Positions 9,488-18,189 of a stretch of DNA of 64,000 nucleotides are shown here, piece by piece. Position numbers and translations under genes: made by a program. Source of the DNA: Roseateles sp049532965 (GTDB lineage: Bacteria > Pseudomonadota > Gammaproteobacteria > Burkholderiales > Burkholderiaceae_C); NCBI RefSeq assembly GCF_049532965.1, contig NZ_CP186694.1:2790001-2854000 (forward strand), given 5' to 3'. The notes under the pieces are model-generated. The model was not told the origin of the DNA. It was given only the letters and a program-made list of their open reading frames with translations, and ran no database searches. Numbering within the stretch: position 1 is the first letter of the stretch; each line of letters begins with the position of its first letter.

Positions 9488-10423
9488 ATGAGCAAGCGCG
9501 TGGCCGTGATCGGCGAATGCATGCTGGAACTCAAGGGTGAAGCGTTCGGCGCCATGACCCTGGGCTACGGCGGCGACACCTTCAACACCGCCGTGTACCT
9601 GAAGCGCTGCGGCGCGTCGGCTGGCATCCAGGTGTCGTATGCCACCGCACTTGGCGACGATGGCCTGAGCTCCGGCCTGCTGGCGCGCTGGCAGGACCAG
9701 GGCATCGACACCCGGCTCGTGCAGCGCCTCCCGGGACGGATGCCGGGCCTCTACATGATCGAAGTCGACGACGCGGGCGAGCGCAGCTTTCATTACTGGC
9801 GCGACACTGCGGCGGCCAAGGCCTACTTCGATGCGCCCGTCAGCCCGCTCGAAGCCCAGGTGGATGACTTCGATGCGCTTTATCTCAGCGGCATCACGCT
9901 GGCGATCCTCCCGCCCGCGAGCCGCGAGCGACTCTATGCGCTGATGACCGCGATGCGCGAGCGCGGCGCCCAGGTGATCTTCGACAACAACTACAGACCC
10001 CGTCTCTGGCCCGATCGATCAACGGCCCGCTCCGCCTTCGAGCGTGCGTTCTCGATCGCGACCATCGCGTTGGTGACGGCGGACGATCATCAGGCGTTGA
10101 TGGCGCTCGACAGCCTCGACGCGGCGATCGCGCTCGCCCGCCGCTTGCCGCCGCCGGAGGTGGTGATCAAGCGCGGCGCGTCGTCCACGCTGGTGCGCGC
10201 CGCCGAGTTCCCCGACCAGTGGCTGGAAGCGCCAACGCAGCGCGTGGAGCGCGTCGTCGACACGACCGCCGCGGGCGACTCGTTCGCGGGCGGCTACCTC
10301 GCGCGCCGCCTGACCGGGCACGACGCGGTCAGCGCGGCGTCGCACGGCAACCGCGTCGCGGCGCGTGTGATCTGCCATCCCGGCGCCATCATCCCGGCTG
10401 AGGTCATGGCCGATCCGCTGTGA
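9488..10423 (+). CDS. kdgK: 2-dehydro-3-deoxygluconate kinase (PfkB family)
   Basis: A cytoplasmic sugar kinase of 311 aa that phosphorylates KDG to KDPG using ATP, feeding the Entner-Doudoroff aldolase. The PfkB N-terminal motif appears as YGGDTFNTAVYLKR and the C-terminal catalytic motif as DTTAAGDSFAGGYL, with the catalytic Asp in AAGDS. The N-terminus VAVIGECMLEL is typical of KDG kinases rather than fructokinases. AAGGAAG precedes the ATG. It is 30 bp after the acetylesterase and is the last rightward gene of the pectin locus. The eda aldolase is not in the window. Confidence 0.9.
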   Translation: MSKRVAVIGECMLELKGEAFGAMTLGYGGDTFNTAVYLKRCGASAGIQVSYATALGDDGLSSGLLARWQDQGIDTRLVQRLPGRMPGLYMIEVDDAGERSFHYWRDTAAAKAYFDAPVSPLEAQVDDFDALYLSGITLAILPPASRERLYALMTAMRERGAQVIFDNNYRPRLWPDRSTARSAFERAFSIATIALVTADDHQALMALDSLDAAIALARRLPPPEVVIKRGASSTLVRAAEFPDQWLEAPTQRVERVVDTTAAGDSFAGGYLARRLTGHDAVSAASHGNRVAARVICHPGAIIPAEVMADPL

Positions 10424-10439
10424 CTCCCCGCGGAGCCGC

Positions 10440-11675
10440 TCACCGCTCCTTGACCCACCGCCCCAGGATCGCCCGTTCCTCGTCGGTCATCCCGGTCGCG
10501 TTGTTCAGCGGCATCGCCCGCTGCGCCACCGCCTGCTGGTAGATCTCCGCCGCATGCTGCTCGATCAGTTGCGGCTCGTGGAACTGGATGCGCTTGGGCG
10601 CGAGTGCCGCGTTGTGGCACGCGAGGCAGCGATCGTTGACGATCTTGCGGACCTCTTCGAAGCTCACCTTCGCGGGCGTCACCGCCGGCGTCGACGCCGC
10701 TGACATCGCGCCCGTCGCGGGCGCCCCTGCCGTCCCTTCAGTGGCCATCGGCTTCGGCGCCAGCCACACGATCAACGCCGCCAGCAGTGCGGCGACGATC
10801 GCCAGCAGCGGCCACGCGTTCACGCCCTTGTGGCGCTTCACGAACCAGGTGCGCACCAGCGCGCCCACCAGCATCAGCCCCACCAGCACCAGCCAGTTGT
10901 GAGGATGGCTGTAGAGCATGCCGTAGTGGTTGGACAGCATCGCGATCAGCACCGGCAGCGTGAAGTAGGTGTTGTGCACGCTGCGCTGCTTGCCGCGCTG
11001 GCCATGCACCGGGTCCACCGGCCGTCCCGCCCGCATGTCCGCGATCACCTGCTTCTGCCCCGGAATGATCCAGAAGAAGACATTGGCGCTCATCATCGTG
11101 GCGATCACGGCGCCGACGATCAGGAAGGCCGCGCGACCAGCGAAGAGCTGGCTCGCCCCCCATGCCGCCGCGGCAATGACGACTGCGATCAGCCCGAGCA
11201 CCATGCCGTCGTTGCCGATCGTTCCATCCGCCTTGCGGCCGAAGCGCCGGCAGATCTGGTCGTAGACGATCCATCCGCCCGCCAGGAAGCCGAGCGCTCC
11301 CGCCACGGCCGCTGGCGCGCTCCAGTCATGCACGCGCTTGTCGATCAGGTAGGTGTCGGCGTTGAAGAGGTACAGGAGCGCGAACAGCGCGAAGCCGCTC
11401 ATCCACGTCCAGTAGCTCTCCCAGTAGAACCAGTGCAGGTGCTGCGGCAGGTGGCCGGGCGCCACCATGTACTTCTGCGGGTTGTAGAAGCCGCCGCCGT
11501 GCACCGCCCACAATTCGCCGTCCACGCCCTTGGACTTCAGGTCCTGGGCCTGCGGCTTGAGCAGGTGGTTGTCCAGCCAGACGAAATAGAAGGAGGCGCC
11601 GATCCAGGCAATGGCCACGATCACGTGCAGCCAGCGCAGCAGCAGATTGGCCCAGTCAAGCAGATAGCTGTCCAT
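10440..11675 (-). CDS. puuD: Membrane urate oxidase PuuD with C-terminal cytochrome c domain
   Basis: A 411-aa membrane protein that oxidises urate to 5-hydroxyisourate and passes electrons to the respiratory chain. The N-terminal part has about eight hydrophobic helices of the urate-hydroxylase membrane domain (starting LRWLHVIVAIAWIG). The C-terminus carries one haem-binding site, CLACH in NDRCLACHN, with a later Met in RAMPLNN as a likely axial ligand. The ATG at 11675 is used; the upstream in-frame extension has no family match. It converges with the KDG kinase 16 bp away. A TGTATACA operator copy lies 102 bp upstream of the start, between it and xdhC. Confidence 0.9.
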   Translation of the reverse strand: MDSYLLDWANLLLRWLHVIVAIAWIGASFYFVWLDNHLLKPQAQDLKSKGVDGELWAVHGGGFYNPQKYMVAPGHLPQHLHWFYWESYWTWMSGFALFALLYLFNADTYLIDKRVHDWSAPAAVAGALGFLAGGWIVYDQICRRFGRKADGTIGNDGMVLGLIAVVIAAAAWGASQLFAGRAAFLIVGAVIATMMSANVFFWIIPGQKQVIADMRAGRPVDPVHGQRGKQRSVHNTYFTLPVLIAMLSNHYGMLYSHPHNWLVLVGLMLVGALVRTWFVKRHKGVNAWPLLAIVAALLAALIVWLAPKPMATEGTAGAPATGAMSAASTPAVTPAKVSFEEVRKIVNDRCLACHNAALAPKRIQFHEPQLIEQHAAEIYQQAVAQRAMPLNNATGMTDEERAILGRWVKER

Positions 11676-11776
11676 CAACGAACGTTGAGCAAGTTCCGGA
11701 CCACCACTGCGGGCGCTGTGAACCGGCAAGCGTCGCGCTGAGAAGTCCTGGGCGCCGCGGCGACGTCAAGGCGCGA

Positions 11777-11788
11777 AGTGTATACAGT
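11777..11788. promoter_or_regulatory. GntR-type operator copy upstream of puuD (AGTGTATACAGT)
   Basis: This near-palindrome shares eleven of twelve bases with the perfect site at 13054-13065 beside the GntR regulator gene. TGTATACA cores are typical of FadR-type GntR regulators. Its place between xdhC and puuD suggests that puuD has its own regulated promoter. Confidence 0.6.
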
Positions 11789-11814
11789 CCGCGCGTTTCG
11801 GCGCGCGCGGCGCC

Positions 11815-12639
11815 TCAATGCGGCGCGCTCAGGTCCTGCATCAGCTGCGCGACGACCGACAGCGCCACCAGCTCCGGCTGCTTGCCCGAAAGCCCCGGAA
11901 TGCCGATCGGGCAGGTCACGTGCGCCAGGTCCTCCGCCCCGAAGCCCCGCGCCTCGAGCCGGTGCCGGAAGGTCGCCCACTTGCTGCGGCTGCCGATCAG
12001 GCCGATGTACGGCAGGTCCCGGCACTCGCGCTGGCGTTTGAGGCAGGCGGCCAGGACGTCGAGGTCCTCGGCATGGCTGAAGCTCATGATCGCCACGTGC
12101 GAGCCCGGCGCCAGGGTCGGCACGGCGCCCTGCACCGGCTCGGATTGCTCGGCGTGCACGTTGTCCGGCAGCGGCTCCGGAAAGACGCCTTCCCGGCTGT
12201 CGATCCAGTGGACCTGCGCCGGCAGCCGCGCGAGCAGGTCGACGATGGCCCGTCCCACATGGCCGCCGCCGAAGAGCGCGATGCGGCGCCAATCGCGGCG
12301 ATCGCCCAGCCGGCCGGCCAGCCCCCCGATCGACCGGGCATCCAGCCATTCGAAGCTCAGCCACACCACGCCGCCGCAGCACTGGCCCAGCGACGGCCCG
12401 AGCGCGAAGCGCTGCCGCGGCTCGAGGACCCGGCCCGCTGCCAGCGCAGCGCGGGCCTTGGCGATGGCGTCGAACTCCAGCTGGCCTCCGCCGATGGTGT
12501 TCAGGACCTCCGAAGCCATGACGGCCATCCATGCGCCGACCTCGCGCGGGCCACTGCCTTGCAGCTCATCGACGCGCACCAGCACCGCCGGCTCGCGCGC
12601 GAGCCTCAGCGCCAGGGTTTGCCAGGGTCGCATCGCCAT
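11815..12639 (-). CDS. xdhC: Xanthine dehydrogenase accessory protein XdhC
   Basis: A 274-aa cytoplasmic chaperone that binds molybdenum cofactor, promotes its sulfuration and inserts it into xanthine dehydrogenase. The N-terminal XdhC/CoxI segment has LVRVDELQGSGPREVGAWMAV and GGGQLEF; GQCCGG follows. A Rossmann-like C-terminal half begins IALFGGGHVGRAI. It lies 27 bp downstream of uraH on the same strand. The xdhA/xdhB catalytic genes are not in the window, so they must be encoded elsewhere. A second ATG at 12633 is an alternative start two codons in. Confidence 0.92.
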   Translation of the reverse strand: MAMRPWQTLALRLAREPAVLVRVDELQGSGPREVGAWMAVMASEVLNTIGGGQLEFDAIAKARAALAAGRVLEPRQRFALGPSLGQCCGGVVWLSFEWLDARSIGGLAGRLGDRRDWRRIALFGGGHVGRAIVDLLARLPAQVHWIDSREGVFPEPLPDNVHAEQSEPVQGAVPTLAPGSHVAIMSFSHAEDLDVLAACLKRQRECRDLPYIGLIGSRSKWATFRHRLEARGFGAEDLAHVTCPIGIPGLSGKQPELVALSVVAQLMQDLSAPH

Positions 12640-12666
12640 GTCCTCAGCCGCCGCTCCGCAGGGGGC

Positions 12667-13020
12667 TCAACTGCCCCGATAGGTCGAGTACGACCACGGG
12701 CTCGCCAGCAGCGGCACGTGGTAGTGCGCATTCGGATCGGCGATGCCGAAATCGAGCGGCACCTCGTCCAGGAACGCCGGCTCCGGCAAGGTCACTCGCC
12801 GGTTGCGGAAGTACTCGGCCACGCCGAAGACCAGCCGATAGCGCCCGGCGCGCAGCGAAGCGCCTTCCAGCAGCGGCGCGTCCGCACGCCCGTCCGCGTT
12901 CAGGGTCAGCGTCTGCATCAGGTGCGCTTCGCCGCCCTCGATCCGGTACAGCCGCACCACCATGCCGGCCGCCGGACTGCCGTGCATCGTGTCCAGGACG
13001 TGAGTCGTGAGCTTGCCCAT
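12667..13020 (-). CDS. uraH: 5-hydroxyisourate hydrolase (transthyretin-like)
   Basis: A 117-aa transthyretin-related enzyme that hydrolyses 5-hydroxyisourate to OHCU, the step after urate oxidase. It opens with LTTHVLDT and closes with the diagnostic tetrapeptide YRGS; the internal HYHVPLL holds another conserved His pair. No signal peptide is present, so it is cytoplasmic. It diverges from the gntR gene, and its start lies 33 bp from the perfect AGTGTATACACT operator. It is followed by xdhC. Confidence 0.95.
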   Translation of the reverse strand: MGKLTTHVLDTMHGSPAAGMVVRLYRIEGGEAHLMQTLTLNADGRADAPLLEGASLRAGRYRLVFGVAEYFRNRRVTLPEPAFLDEVPLDFGIADPNAHYHVPLLASPWSYSTYRGS

Positions 13021-13053
13021 CGGCGCCTTCGGTGTTCAGGAATGAAAGCACAA

Positions 13054-13065
13054 AGTGTATACACT
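13054..13065. promoter_or_regulatory. Perfect 12-bp palindromic operator AGTGTATACACT
   Basis: The site lies between the divergent uraH (start 13020) and gntR (start 13088). It is a perfect palindrome and matches a second copy before puuD. Position and FadR-type core suggest that the adjacent GntR protein binds it and controls both directions, including its own gene. Confidence 0.7.
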
Positions 13066-13087
13066 CCCGGACACACCGCACGCCCCC

Positions 13088-13771
13088 ATGAACGCCCGCG
13101 ACCCCGACGCCAGCGCCTCCGTCACCGAGCGCATCACCGCCGCCATCACCCAGGCGATCGTCGAGCGCCGCCTGATGCCGGGCACCAAGCTGGTGGAACA
13201 GCAACTGGCCGACATCTTCGATTGCTCGCGCACGCTGGTCCGGCAGGCGCTGAACCAGCTCAGCCGCGACCGGCTGGTGCGCCTTGAGCCGGCGCGCGGT
13301 GCCTTCGTCGCCCAGCCGAGTGTCGAGGAAGCGCGCCAGGTCTTCGAGGTTCGCAAGATGCTTGAGGCCGCGATGCTGACCGACCTGTGCCAGCGCATCA
13401 CCCCGGCGCAGATCCGGCAGCTGCGCGCCCATTTGAAGCAGGAGCGTGAGGCCGTCGCGCGCACCGATGTGCCGGGGCGCACTCGGCTGCTGGCCGATTT
13501 TCATGTGGTGCTCGCCCGCATGCAGGGCAACGAGGTGCTGGCCCAGATGCTGAACGATCTGCTGTCGCGCAGCTCGCTGATCGCGCTGATGTACCAGAGC
13601 TCGCATTCCGCCGCCGAGTCGCAGTCCGAGCACGAAGCCATCGTCGACGCCCTCGAGGCTCGTGACAAGCGCGCGGTACTGAAGCTGCTCGATGCGCACC
13701 TCGGCAACGTCGAAGCCAACCTGCGCCTCGATCCGCGCGTGCAGGACCTCAAGTCGGTCCTCCAACCCTGA
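13088..13771 (+). CDS. GntR/FadR-family transcriptional regulator of purine catabolism
   Basis: A 227-aa regulator. The N-terminal winged helix (about residues 10-75) contains the GntR signature LVEQQLADIFDCSRTLVRQALNQLSRDRLV, split here by residue 20: LVEQQLADIF then DCSRTLVRQAL. The C-terminal all-helical FCD ligand domain (about 85-215) has the metal-type histidines in DFHVVLA and SEHEAIVDAL. The start at 13088 (MNARD) is chosen because the ORF-extending GTG at 13055 would fall inside the operator. It is followed 13 bp later by puuE. The ligand is probably a purine breakdown intermediate, by context. Confidence 0.88.
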   Translation: MNARDPDASASVTERITAAITQAIVERRLMPGTKLVEQQLADIFDCSRTLVRQALNQLSRDRLVRLEPARGAFVAQPSVEEARQVFEVRKMLEAAMLTDLCQRITPAQIRQLRAHLKQEREAVARTDVPGRTRLLADFHVVLARMQGNEVLAQMLNDLLSRSSLIALMYQSSHSAAESQSEHEAIVDALEARDKRAVLKLLDAHLGNVEANLRLDPRVQDLKSVLQP

Positions 13772-13784
13772 CCCCTCGCCCGAC

Positions 13785-14741
13785 ATGAAACCCGTCGTCT
13801 CCCCTGGCTATCCCCGCGACCTCATCGGCTACGGCGAGCATCCGCCGCACGCGCAGTGGCCGGGCCAGGCGCGGATCGCCGTCCAGTTTGTCCTCAACTA
13901 CGAGGAAGGCGGCGAGAACTCGGTGCTGCATGGCGATGCCGGCAGCGAGCAGTTCCTGTCCGAGATGTTCAACCCGGCCGCCTATCCGGCCCGGCATCTG
14001 AGCATGGAGGGCATCTATGAGTACGGCTCCCGGGCCGGCGTCTGGCGGCTGCTGCGTGAATTCGAGAAGCGCGCGTTGCCACTGACGGTCTTCGGCGTGT
14101 CGATGGCACTGGAGCGGCATCCCGAGCTGACCCGGGCCTTCGTCGAGCTGAATCACGAGATTGCCTGCCACGGCTGGCGCTGGATCCATTACCAGAACAT
14201 CGACGAGTCCATCGAGCGCCAGCACATGGACATCGGCATGGACATCATCCAGCGGCTGACCGGGGAGCGGCCTTCCGGCTGGTACACCGGCCGCGACAGC
14301 CCGCACACGCGGCGCCTGGTCGCCGACTTCGGCGGCTTCGAGTACGACAGCGACTACTACGGCGACGACCTGCCGTTCTGGCTCCAGGTGCGCAAGACCG
14401 ACGGCACGCTGGCACCGCATCTGGTGGTGCCTTACACGCTGGATTGCAACGACATGCGCTTCGCGTTGCCACAGGGCTTCAGCCACGGCGACGAGTTCTT
14501 CGAGTACCTGCGCGACAGCTTCGACGTGCTTTACGCCGAAGGCGCCGAGTCGCCCAAGATGATGAGCATCGGCATGCACTGCCGGCTGCTCGGGCGCCCC
14601 GGCCGGATGCGGGCGCTGCAGCGCTTCCTCGACCACGTCGAGAAGCACGATCGCGTCTGGATCGCCCGTCGCGTCGACATTGCCCGCCACTGGCGCGCCA
14701 CGCATCCGTTCGATGCGGATCGGGCCTTCGTGTGGGGCTGA
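13785..14741 (+). CDS. puuE: Allantoinase PuuE (polysaccharide deacetylase fold)
   Basis: A 318-aa enzyme of the NodB/polysaccharide-deacetylase fold that hydrolyses allantoin to allantoate without needing the classical amidohydrolase metal centre. Family features are YPRDLIGYGEHPPHAQWPG at the N-terminus, FVLNYEEGGE, the NEIACHGWRW-type block (here NHEIACHGWRW) and WYTGRDSPHTRRL. The ATG at 13785 starts 13 bp after the regulator stop. It precedes the uraD-allC fusion by 13 bp, so the enzymes for consecutive steps are co-transcribed. Confidence 0.93.
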   Translation: MKPVVSPGYPRDLIGYGEHPPHAQWPGQARIAVQFVLNYEEGGENSVLHGDAGSEQFLSEMFNPAAYPARHLSMEGIYEYGSRAGVWRLLREFEKRALPLTVFGVSMALERHPELTRAFVELNHEIACHGWRWIHYQNIDESIERQHMDIGMDIIQRLTGERPSGWYTGRDSPHTRRLVADFGGFEYDSDYYGDDLPFWLQVRKTDGTLAPHLVVPYTLDCNDMRFALPQGFSHGDEFFEYLRDSFDVLYAEGAESPKMMSIGMHCRLLGRPGRMRALQRFLDHVEKHDRVWIARRVDIARHWRATHPFDADRAFVWG

Positions 14742-14754
14742 CCGCGAGTCTTCG

Positions 14755-16539
14755 ATGAACACTGCCCTCCTGACCCTCGATGCCCTCAACGCCGCCGGCG
14801 AGGACGACTTCGTCGCGCTGCTCGACGGCCTCTACGAGCACTCGCCCTGGATCGCTCGCCGGGCCTTCGCATTGCGGCCGCCCCGCGGCTTCGCCAGCAC
14901 CGCGGCGCTGAAGCATGCGATGGCCACCGTCGTGCGCGAGGCTGCCCTCGACGAGCAGCTCGGCCTGATCCGCGCGCACCCGGAACTCGCCGGCAAGGCG
15001 ATGGTCGCCAACACGCTGACCGCCGAGTCCACCAACGAGCAGAGCCGGGCCGGCCTCACGCATTGCTCGGCGGAAGAGTTCGAACGCCTGCAGCAGCTGA
15101 ACGCGGATTACAACGCGCGTTTCGGCTGGCCCTTCATCCTGGCGGTGCGCGGGCCGCGGGGTGAAGGACTGTCGCGACAGCAGATCATCGACACCTTCGC
15201 GCGGCGCCTGAACGCGCATCCCGACATCGAGCGCGCCGAGTGCCTGCGCAACATCCATCGCATCGCCGAGATCCGCCTGAACGACAAATGCGGCACCGTG
15301 CCCGCGCTGGGCAACCAGGTCTGGGACTGGGCTGAATCGCTGGCGCGCTTCTCAGATCCGGGCTTCGCCGAGAACGGCCAGCTCACCGTCCTGTACCTCA
15401 CCGAGGCGCATCGCGCCGTGGCTGCGCAACTGGCCGACTGGATGCGCGACGGCGGGTTCGACGAGGTCGGCATCGATGCCGTCGGCAATGTCGTCGGCGT
15501 GTATCACGGCGAGGACCGCAACGCGCCGCGGCTGCTCACCGGCAGCCACTACGACACCGTGCGCAACGGCGGCAAGTACGACGGCCGGCTCGGCATCCTG
15601 GTGCCGATGGCATGCGTGCGGGAGCTCAAGCGCCAGGGGCGGCGGCTCCGGCATGGGCTCGAAGTGGTCGGCTTCTCGGAGGAGGAAGGCCAGCGCTACA
15701 AGGCCACCTTCCTCGGCTCGAGCGCGCTCGTCGGTCGATTCGACCCGGCCTGGCTGGAGCAGGCGGACGCCGATGGCGTCGTGCTGCGCGATTTGATGCG
15801 CGAGGCCGGGTTGCCCGGCACGATGGCGGCGATCCAGGCGCTGGCGCGCGATCCCGCGCGCTACCTCGGCTTCGTCGAGGTCCACATCGAGCAAGGCCCG
15901 GTGCTCAACGAACTGGACCTGCCGCTGGGCATCGTCACCTCGATCAACGGCAGCATCCGGTATGTCGGCGAGGTGCGTGGACTGGCCTCGCACGCCGGCA
16001 CCACGCCGATGGACCGCCGCCGCGATGCCGCGGCCGCGGTGGCGGAGCTGATCCTCTACGTCGAGGAGCGCGCCGCCGCGGTACCGGAGGTGGTGGGCAC
16101 CGTGGGACAGCTGCAAGTGCCCAGCGGCTCGATCAACGTGATCCCGGGCCGCTGCCGCTTCAGCCTCGACCTTCGCGCGACGACCGATGCGGCGCGCGAT
16201 GCGCTCGATGCCGACGTGCGGCAGCGGCTGGCCGAGATCTGCGCCCGGCGCGGCGTGACCTTCACGCTCGAACGCACCGAAGCGGCCGCCGCCGCGCCCA
16301 GCGATGCCGCGTGGCAGGTGCGGTGGGAAGCCGCGGTCCAGGCGCTGGGCCTGCCCGTGCACCGCATGCCCTCCGGCGCCGGCCACGACGCGATGAAGCT
16401 GCATCAGGCGATGCCACAGGCCATGCTGTTCCAGCGCGGACTCAACCTCGGCATCAGCCACAACCCGCTCGAAGCGATCAGCAACGACGACACCGAGCTG
16501 TGCGTGCAGGCCTTCATGGCCTTGCTCGACCGCCTGTGA
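14755..16539 (+). CDS. Bifunctional OHCU decarboxylase / allantoate amidohydrolase fusion
   Basis: A 594-aa two-domain enzyme. Residues 1 to about 170 are the UraD domain, with the conserved HPELAGKA motif holding the catalytic His; it decarboxylates OHCU to S-allantoin. Residues about 180-594 are an M20-type allantoate amidohydrolase, with metal-site segments GSHYDTV, EEEGQRY, VEVHIEQGPVL and a final SGAGHDAM block. The two activities flank the PuuE step in the pathway, so the fusion joins non-consecutive reactions. Fusions of this type are known in Proteobacteria. The ATG at 14755 follows the puuE stop by 13 bp. Confidence 0.93.
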   Translation: MNTALLTLDALNAAGEDDFVALLDGLYEHSPWIARRAFALRPPRGFASTAALKHAMATVVREAALDEQLGLIRAHPELAGKAMVANTLTAESTNEQSRAGLTHCSAEEFERLQQLNADYNARFGWPFILAVRGPRGEGLSRQQIIDTFARRLNAHPDIERAECLRNIHRIAEIRLNDKCGTVPALGNQVWDWAESLARFSDPGFAENGQLTVLYLTEAHRAVAAQLADWMRDGGFDEVGIDAVGNVVGVYHGEDRNAPRLLTGSHYDTVRNGGKYDGRLGILVPMACVRELKRQGRRLRHGLEVVGFSEEEGQRYKATFLGSSALVGRFDPAWLEQADADGVVLRDLMREAGLPGTMAAIQALARDPARYLGFVEVHIEQGPVLNELDLPLGIVTSINGSIRYVGEVRGLASHAGTTPMDRRRDAAAAVAELILYVEERAAAVPEVVGTVGQLQVPSGSINVIPGRCRFSLDLRATTDAARDALDADVRQRLAEICARRGVTFTLERTEAAAAAPSDAAWQVRWEAAVQALGLPVHRMPSGAGHDAMKLHQAMPQAMLFQRGLNLGISHNPLEAISNDDTELCVQAFMALLDRL

Positions 16540-16611
16540 CCGCGCGCCGTTGCCGTGCCCCAATGACCCCTGCGCCATGCGCCTGAGCCCGAACCTTCCG
16601 ATCCTCCATTC

Positions 16612-17865
16612 ATGAACGCCACGACCGCCCAAGCCCATTACGACGCGCTCGACGCCTGGATCGACGCTCACTTCGATGAACAAGTCCGGTTCCTGCAGGC
16701 GCTGGTGCGGGTGCCGACGGACACCCCGCCCGGCAACAATGCGCCGCATGCCGTGCGCACCGCCGAGCTGCTTGCGGGCATGGGGTATCAGGCCGAGCAG
16801 CACCCGGTACCGGCGGCCGAGGTCCATGCGTACGGCCTGGAGTCGCTCACCAACCTGATCGTCCGTCGCCGCTTCGCCGACGGCGGTCCTGTGATCGCGC
16901 TGAACGCTCATGGTGACGTGGTCCCTCCTGGCGAGGGCTGGCGTCATGACCCCTATGGCGGCGAGATCGTCGATGGACAGCTCTTCGGCCGCGCCTCCGC
17001 CGTGAGCAAGAGCGACTTCGCCACCTACACCTTCGCGCTGCGGGCGCTGGAGTCGCTCTCTGCGCCGCTGAAGGGTGGCGTCGAGCTGCACTTCACCTAC
17101 GACGAGGAGTTCGGCGGCGAGCTGGGTCCCGGCTGGCTGCTGAAGCAGGGGCTGACGAAGCCCGATTACCTGCTCGCCGCGGGTTTCAGCTACCAGGTCG
17201 TCACGGCGCACAACGGCTGCCTTCAGATGGAAGTGACGGTGCACGGCAAGATGGCCCATGCCGCGATCCCGGACACCGGCATCGACGCGCTGCAAGGCGC
17301 GGTCGTGATCCTCAACGCGCTCTATGCGCGCAACGAGGCATACCGGCAGGTCACCTCAAGCGTCGAAGGCATCCGGCACCCCTACCTCAATGTCGGCCGG
17401 ATCGAAGGCGGCACCAACACCAACGTCGTGCCCGGCAAGGTGACGTTCAAGCTCGACCGCCGGATGATTCCGGAAGAGGACCCGGTCGCCGTCGAGGCCG
17501 AGATCCGCGACACGATCGCGCGGGCCGCCGCGTCGTTCCCCGGCATCACGGTCGAGGTGAAGCGCTTGCTGCTGGCACGCTCGCTCAAGCCGCTGCCGGG
17601 GAACCGGCCGCTGGTCGAGGCCCTGCAGCGCCATGGCGAGGCGGTGTTTGGCGAGCCGATCCCGACCTCGGGGACGCCGCTCTATACCGATGTGCGGCTC
17701 TACGGCGAGCACGGCATCCCCGCCGCGATCTACGGCGCGGGCCCGCGCACCGTGCTGGAGTCGCACGCCAAGCGCGCCGATGAGCGCGTCGCGCTCGACG
17801 ACCTGCGCCGCGCGACGCGCGTCGTCGCCCGCACGCTGCTCGATCTGCTGAGCGCCTCACGCTGA
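16612..17865 (+). CDS. M20-family metallohydrolase (ArgE/DapE-like), purine cluster
   Basis: A 417-aa zinc hydrolase of the M20 family. Metal-site elements visible are NAHGDVVPPG, YDEEFGGE, and a late His in LESHAKRAD; the dimerisation domain starts near GCLQMEVTVHGKMAHAA. The usual GRGTSDMKG block is replaced by GRASAVSKSDFA, a variant found in a subgroup of ArgE/DapE-like proteins. It lies 72 bp after the uraD-allC fusion. It could act on a ureido product such as ureidoglycolate or on an N-acyl amino acid; the sequence does not decide this. Confidence 0.85.
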   Translation: MNATTAQAHYDALDAWIDAHFDEQVRFLQALVRVPTDTPPGNNAPHAVRTAELLAGMGYQAEQHPVPAAEVHAYGLESLTNLIVRRRFADGGPVIALNAHGDVVPPGEGWRHDPYGGEIVDGQLFGRASAVSKSDFATYTFALRALESLSAPLKGGVELHFTYDEEFGGELGPGWLLKQGLTKPDYLLAAGFSYQVVTAHNGCLQMEVTVHGKMAHAAIPDTGIDALQGAVVILNALYARNEAYRQVTSSVEGIRHPYLNVGRIEGGTNTNVVPGKVTFKLDRRMIPEEDPVAVEAEIRDTIARAAASFPGITVEVKRLLLARSLKPLPGNRPLVEALQRHGEAVFGEPIPTSGTPLYTDVRLYGEHGIPAAIYGAGPRTVLESHAKRADERVALDDLRRATRVVARTLLDLLSASR

Positions 17866-17886
17866 GCGGGTCGAGGTCAGGTTGCA

Positions 17887-18189
17887 TCACTGAGCCGGTC
17901 CAACGGGCAACTCGGCGTCTGGCCAATGCCGCGCCGCATGGATCACCCGTTGAATGATCAAACGCGGCGGAGGGGACTTGTATAGCACCTTGTAATTGCG
18001 CTTTACCGCCAAGACCCGCGTGTCCTTGAACCTCGTGCGCGTCCCAATGCCGGGCTGAAGCGCAAGCAGCCTGAACCTGCGAAAGAACTCCTTTGCCATC
18101 TTCTGCGCGGCAAACGGGTTCTGCTCGTTGATGTGGCTGAGGATGTTGAGAAGGTCTTGGCGCGCCGCGTTCGTGATGGCGGGGCTCAA
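17887..18189 (-). CDS. RelE/ParE-family toxin
   Basis: A predicted toxin of 100 aa with the ParE layout: AARQDLLNILSHI helix, FRRFRLLALQPGIGTR, and the C-terminal strand pair VLAVKRNYKVLYK and LIIQRVIHAARHW. The start is taken as TTG at 18189, overlapping the antitoxin stop as TTGA; no ATG precedes the conserved N-terminal helix in frame. The module is less GC-rich than its neighbours and lies between the purine cluster and a peptidase gene. ParE toxins attack DNA gyrase and RelE cleaves mRNA on ribosomes; which applies here is not shown by the sequence. Confidence 0.8.
   Translation of the reverse strand: MSPAITNAARQDLLNILSHINEQNPFAAQKMAKEFFRRFRLLALQPGIGTRTRFKDTRVLAVKRNYKVLYKSPPPRLIIQRVIHAARHWPDAELPVGPAQ

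Noticed and set aside
13055..13087. Eleven-codon N-terminal extension of the GntR regulator
   Set aside because: It would begin with a GTG inside the operator palindrome and adds residues not seen before the winged helix in this family.
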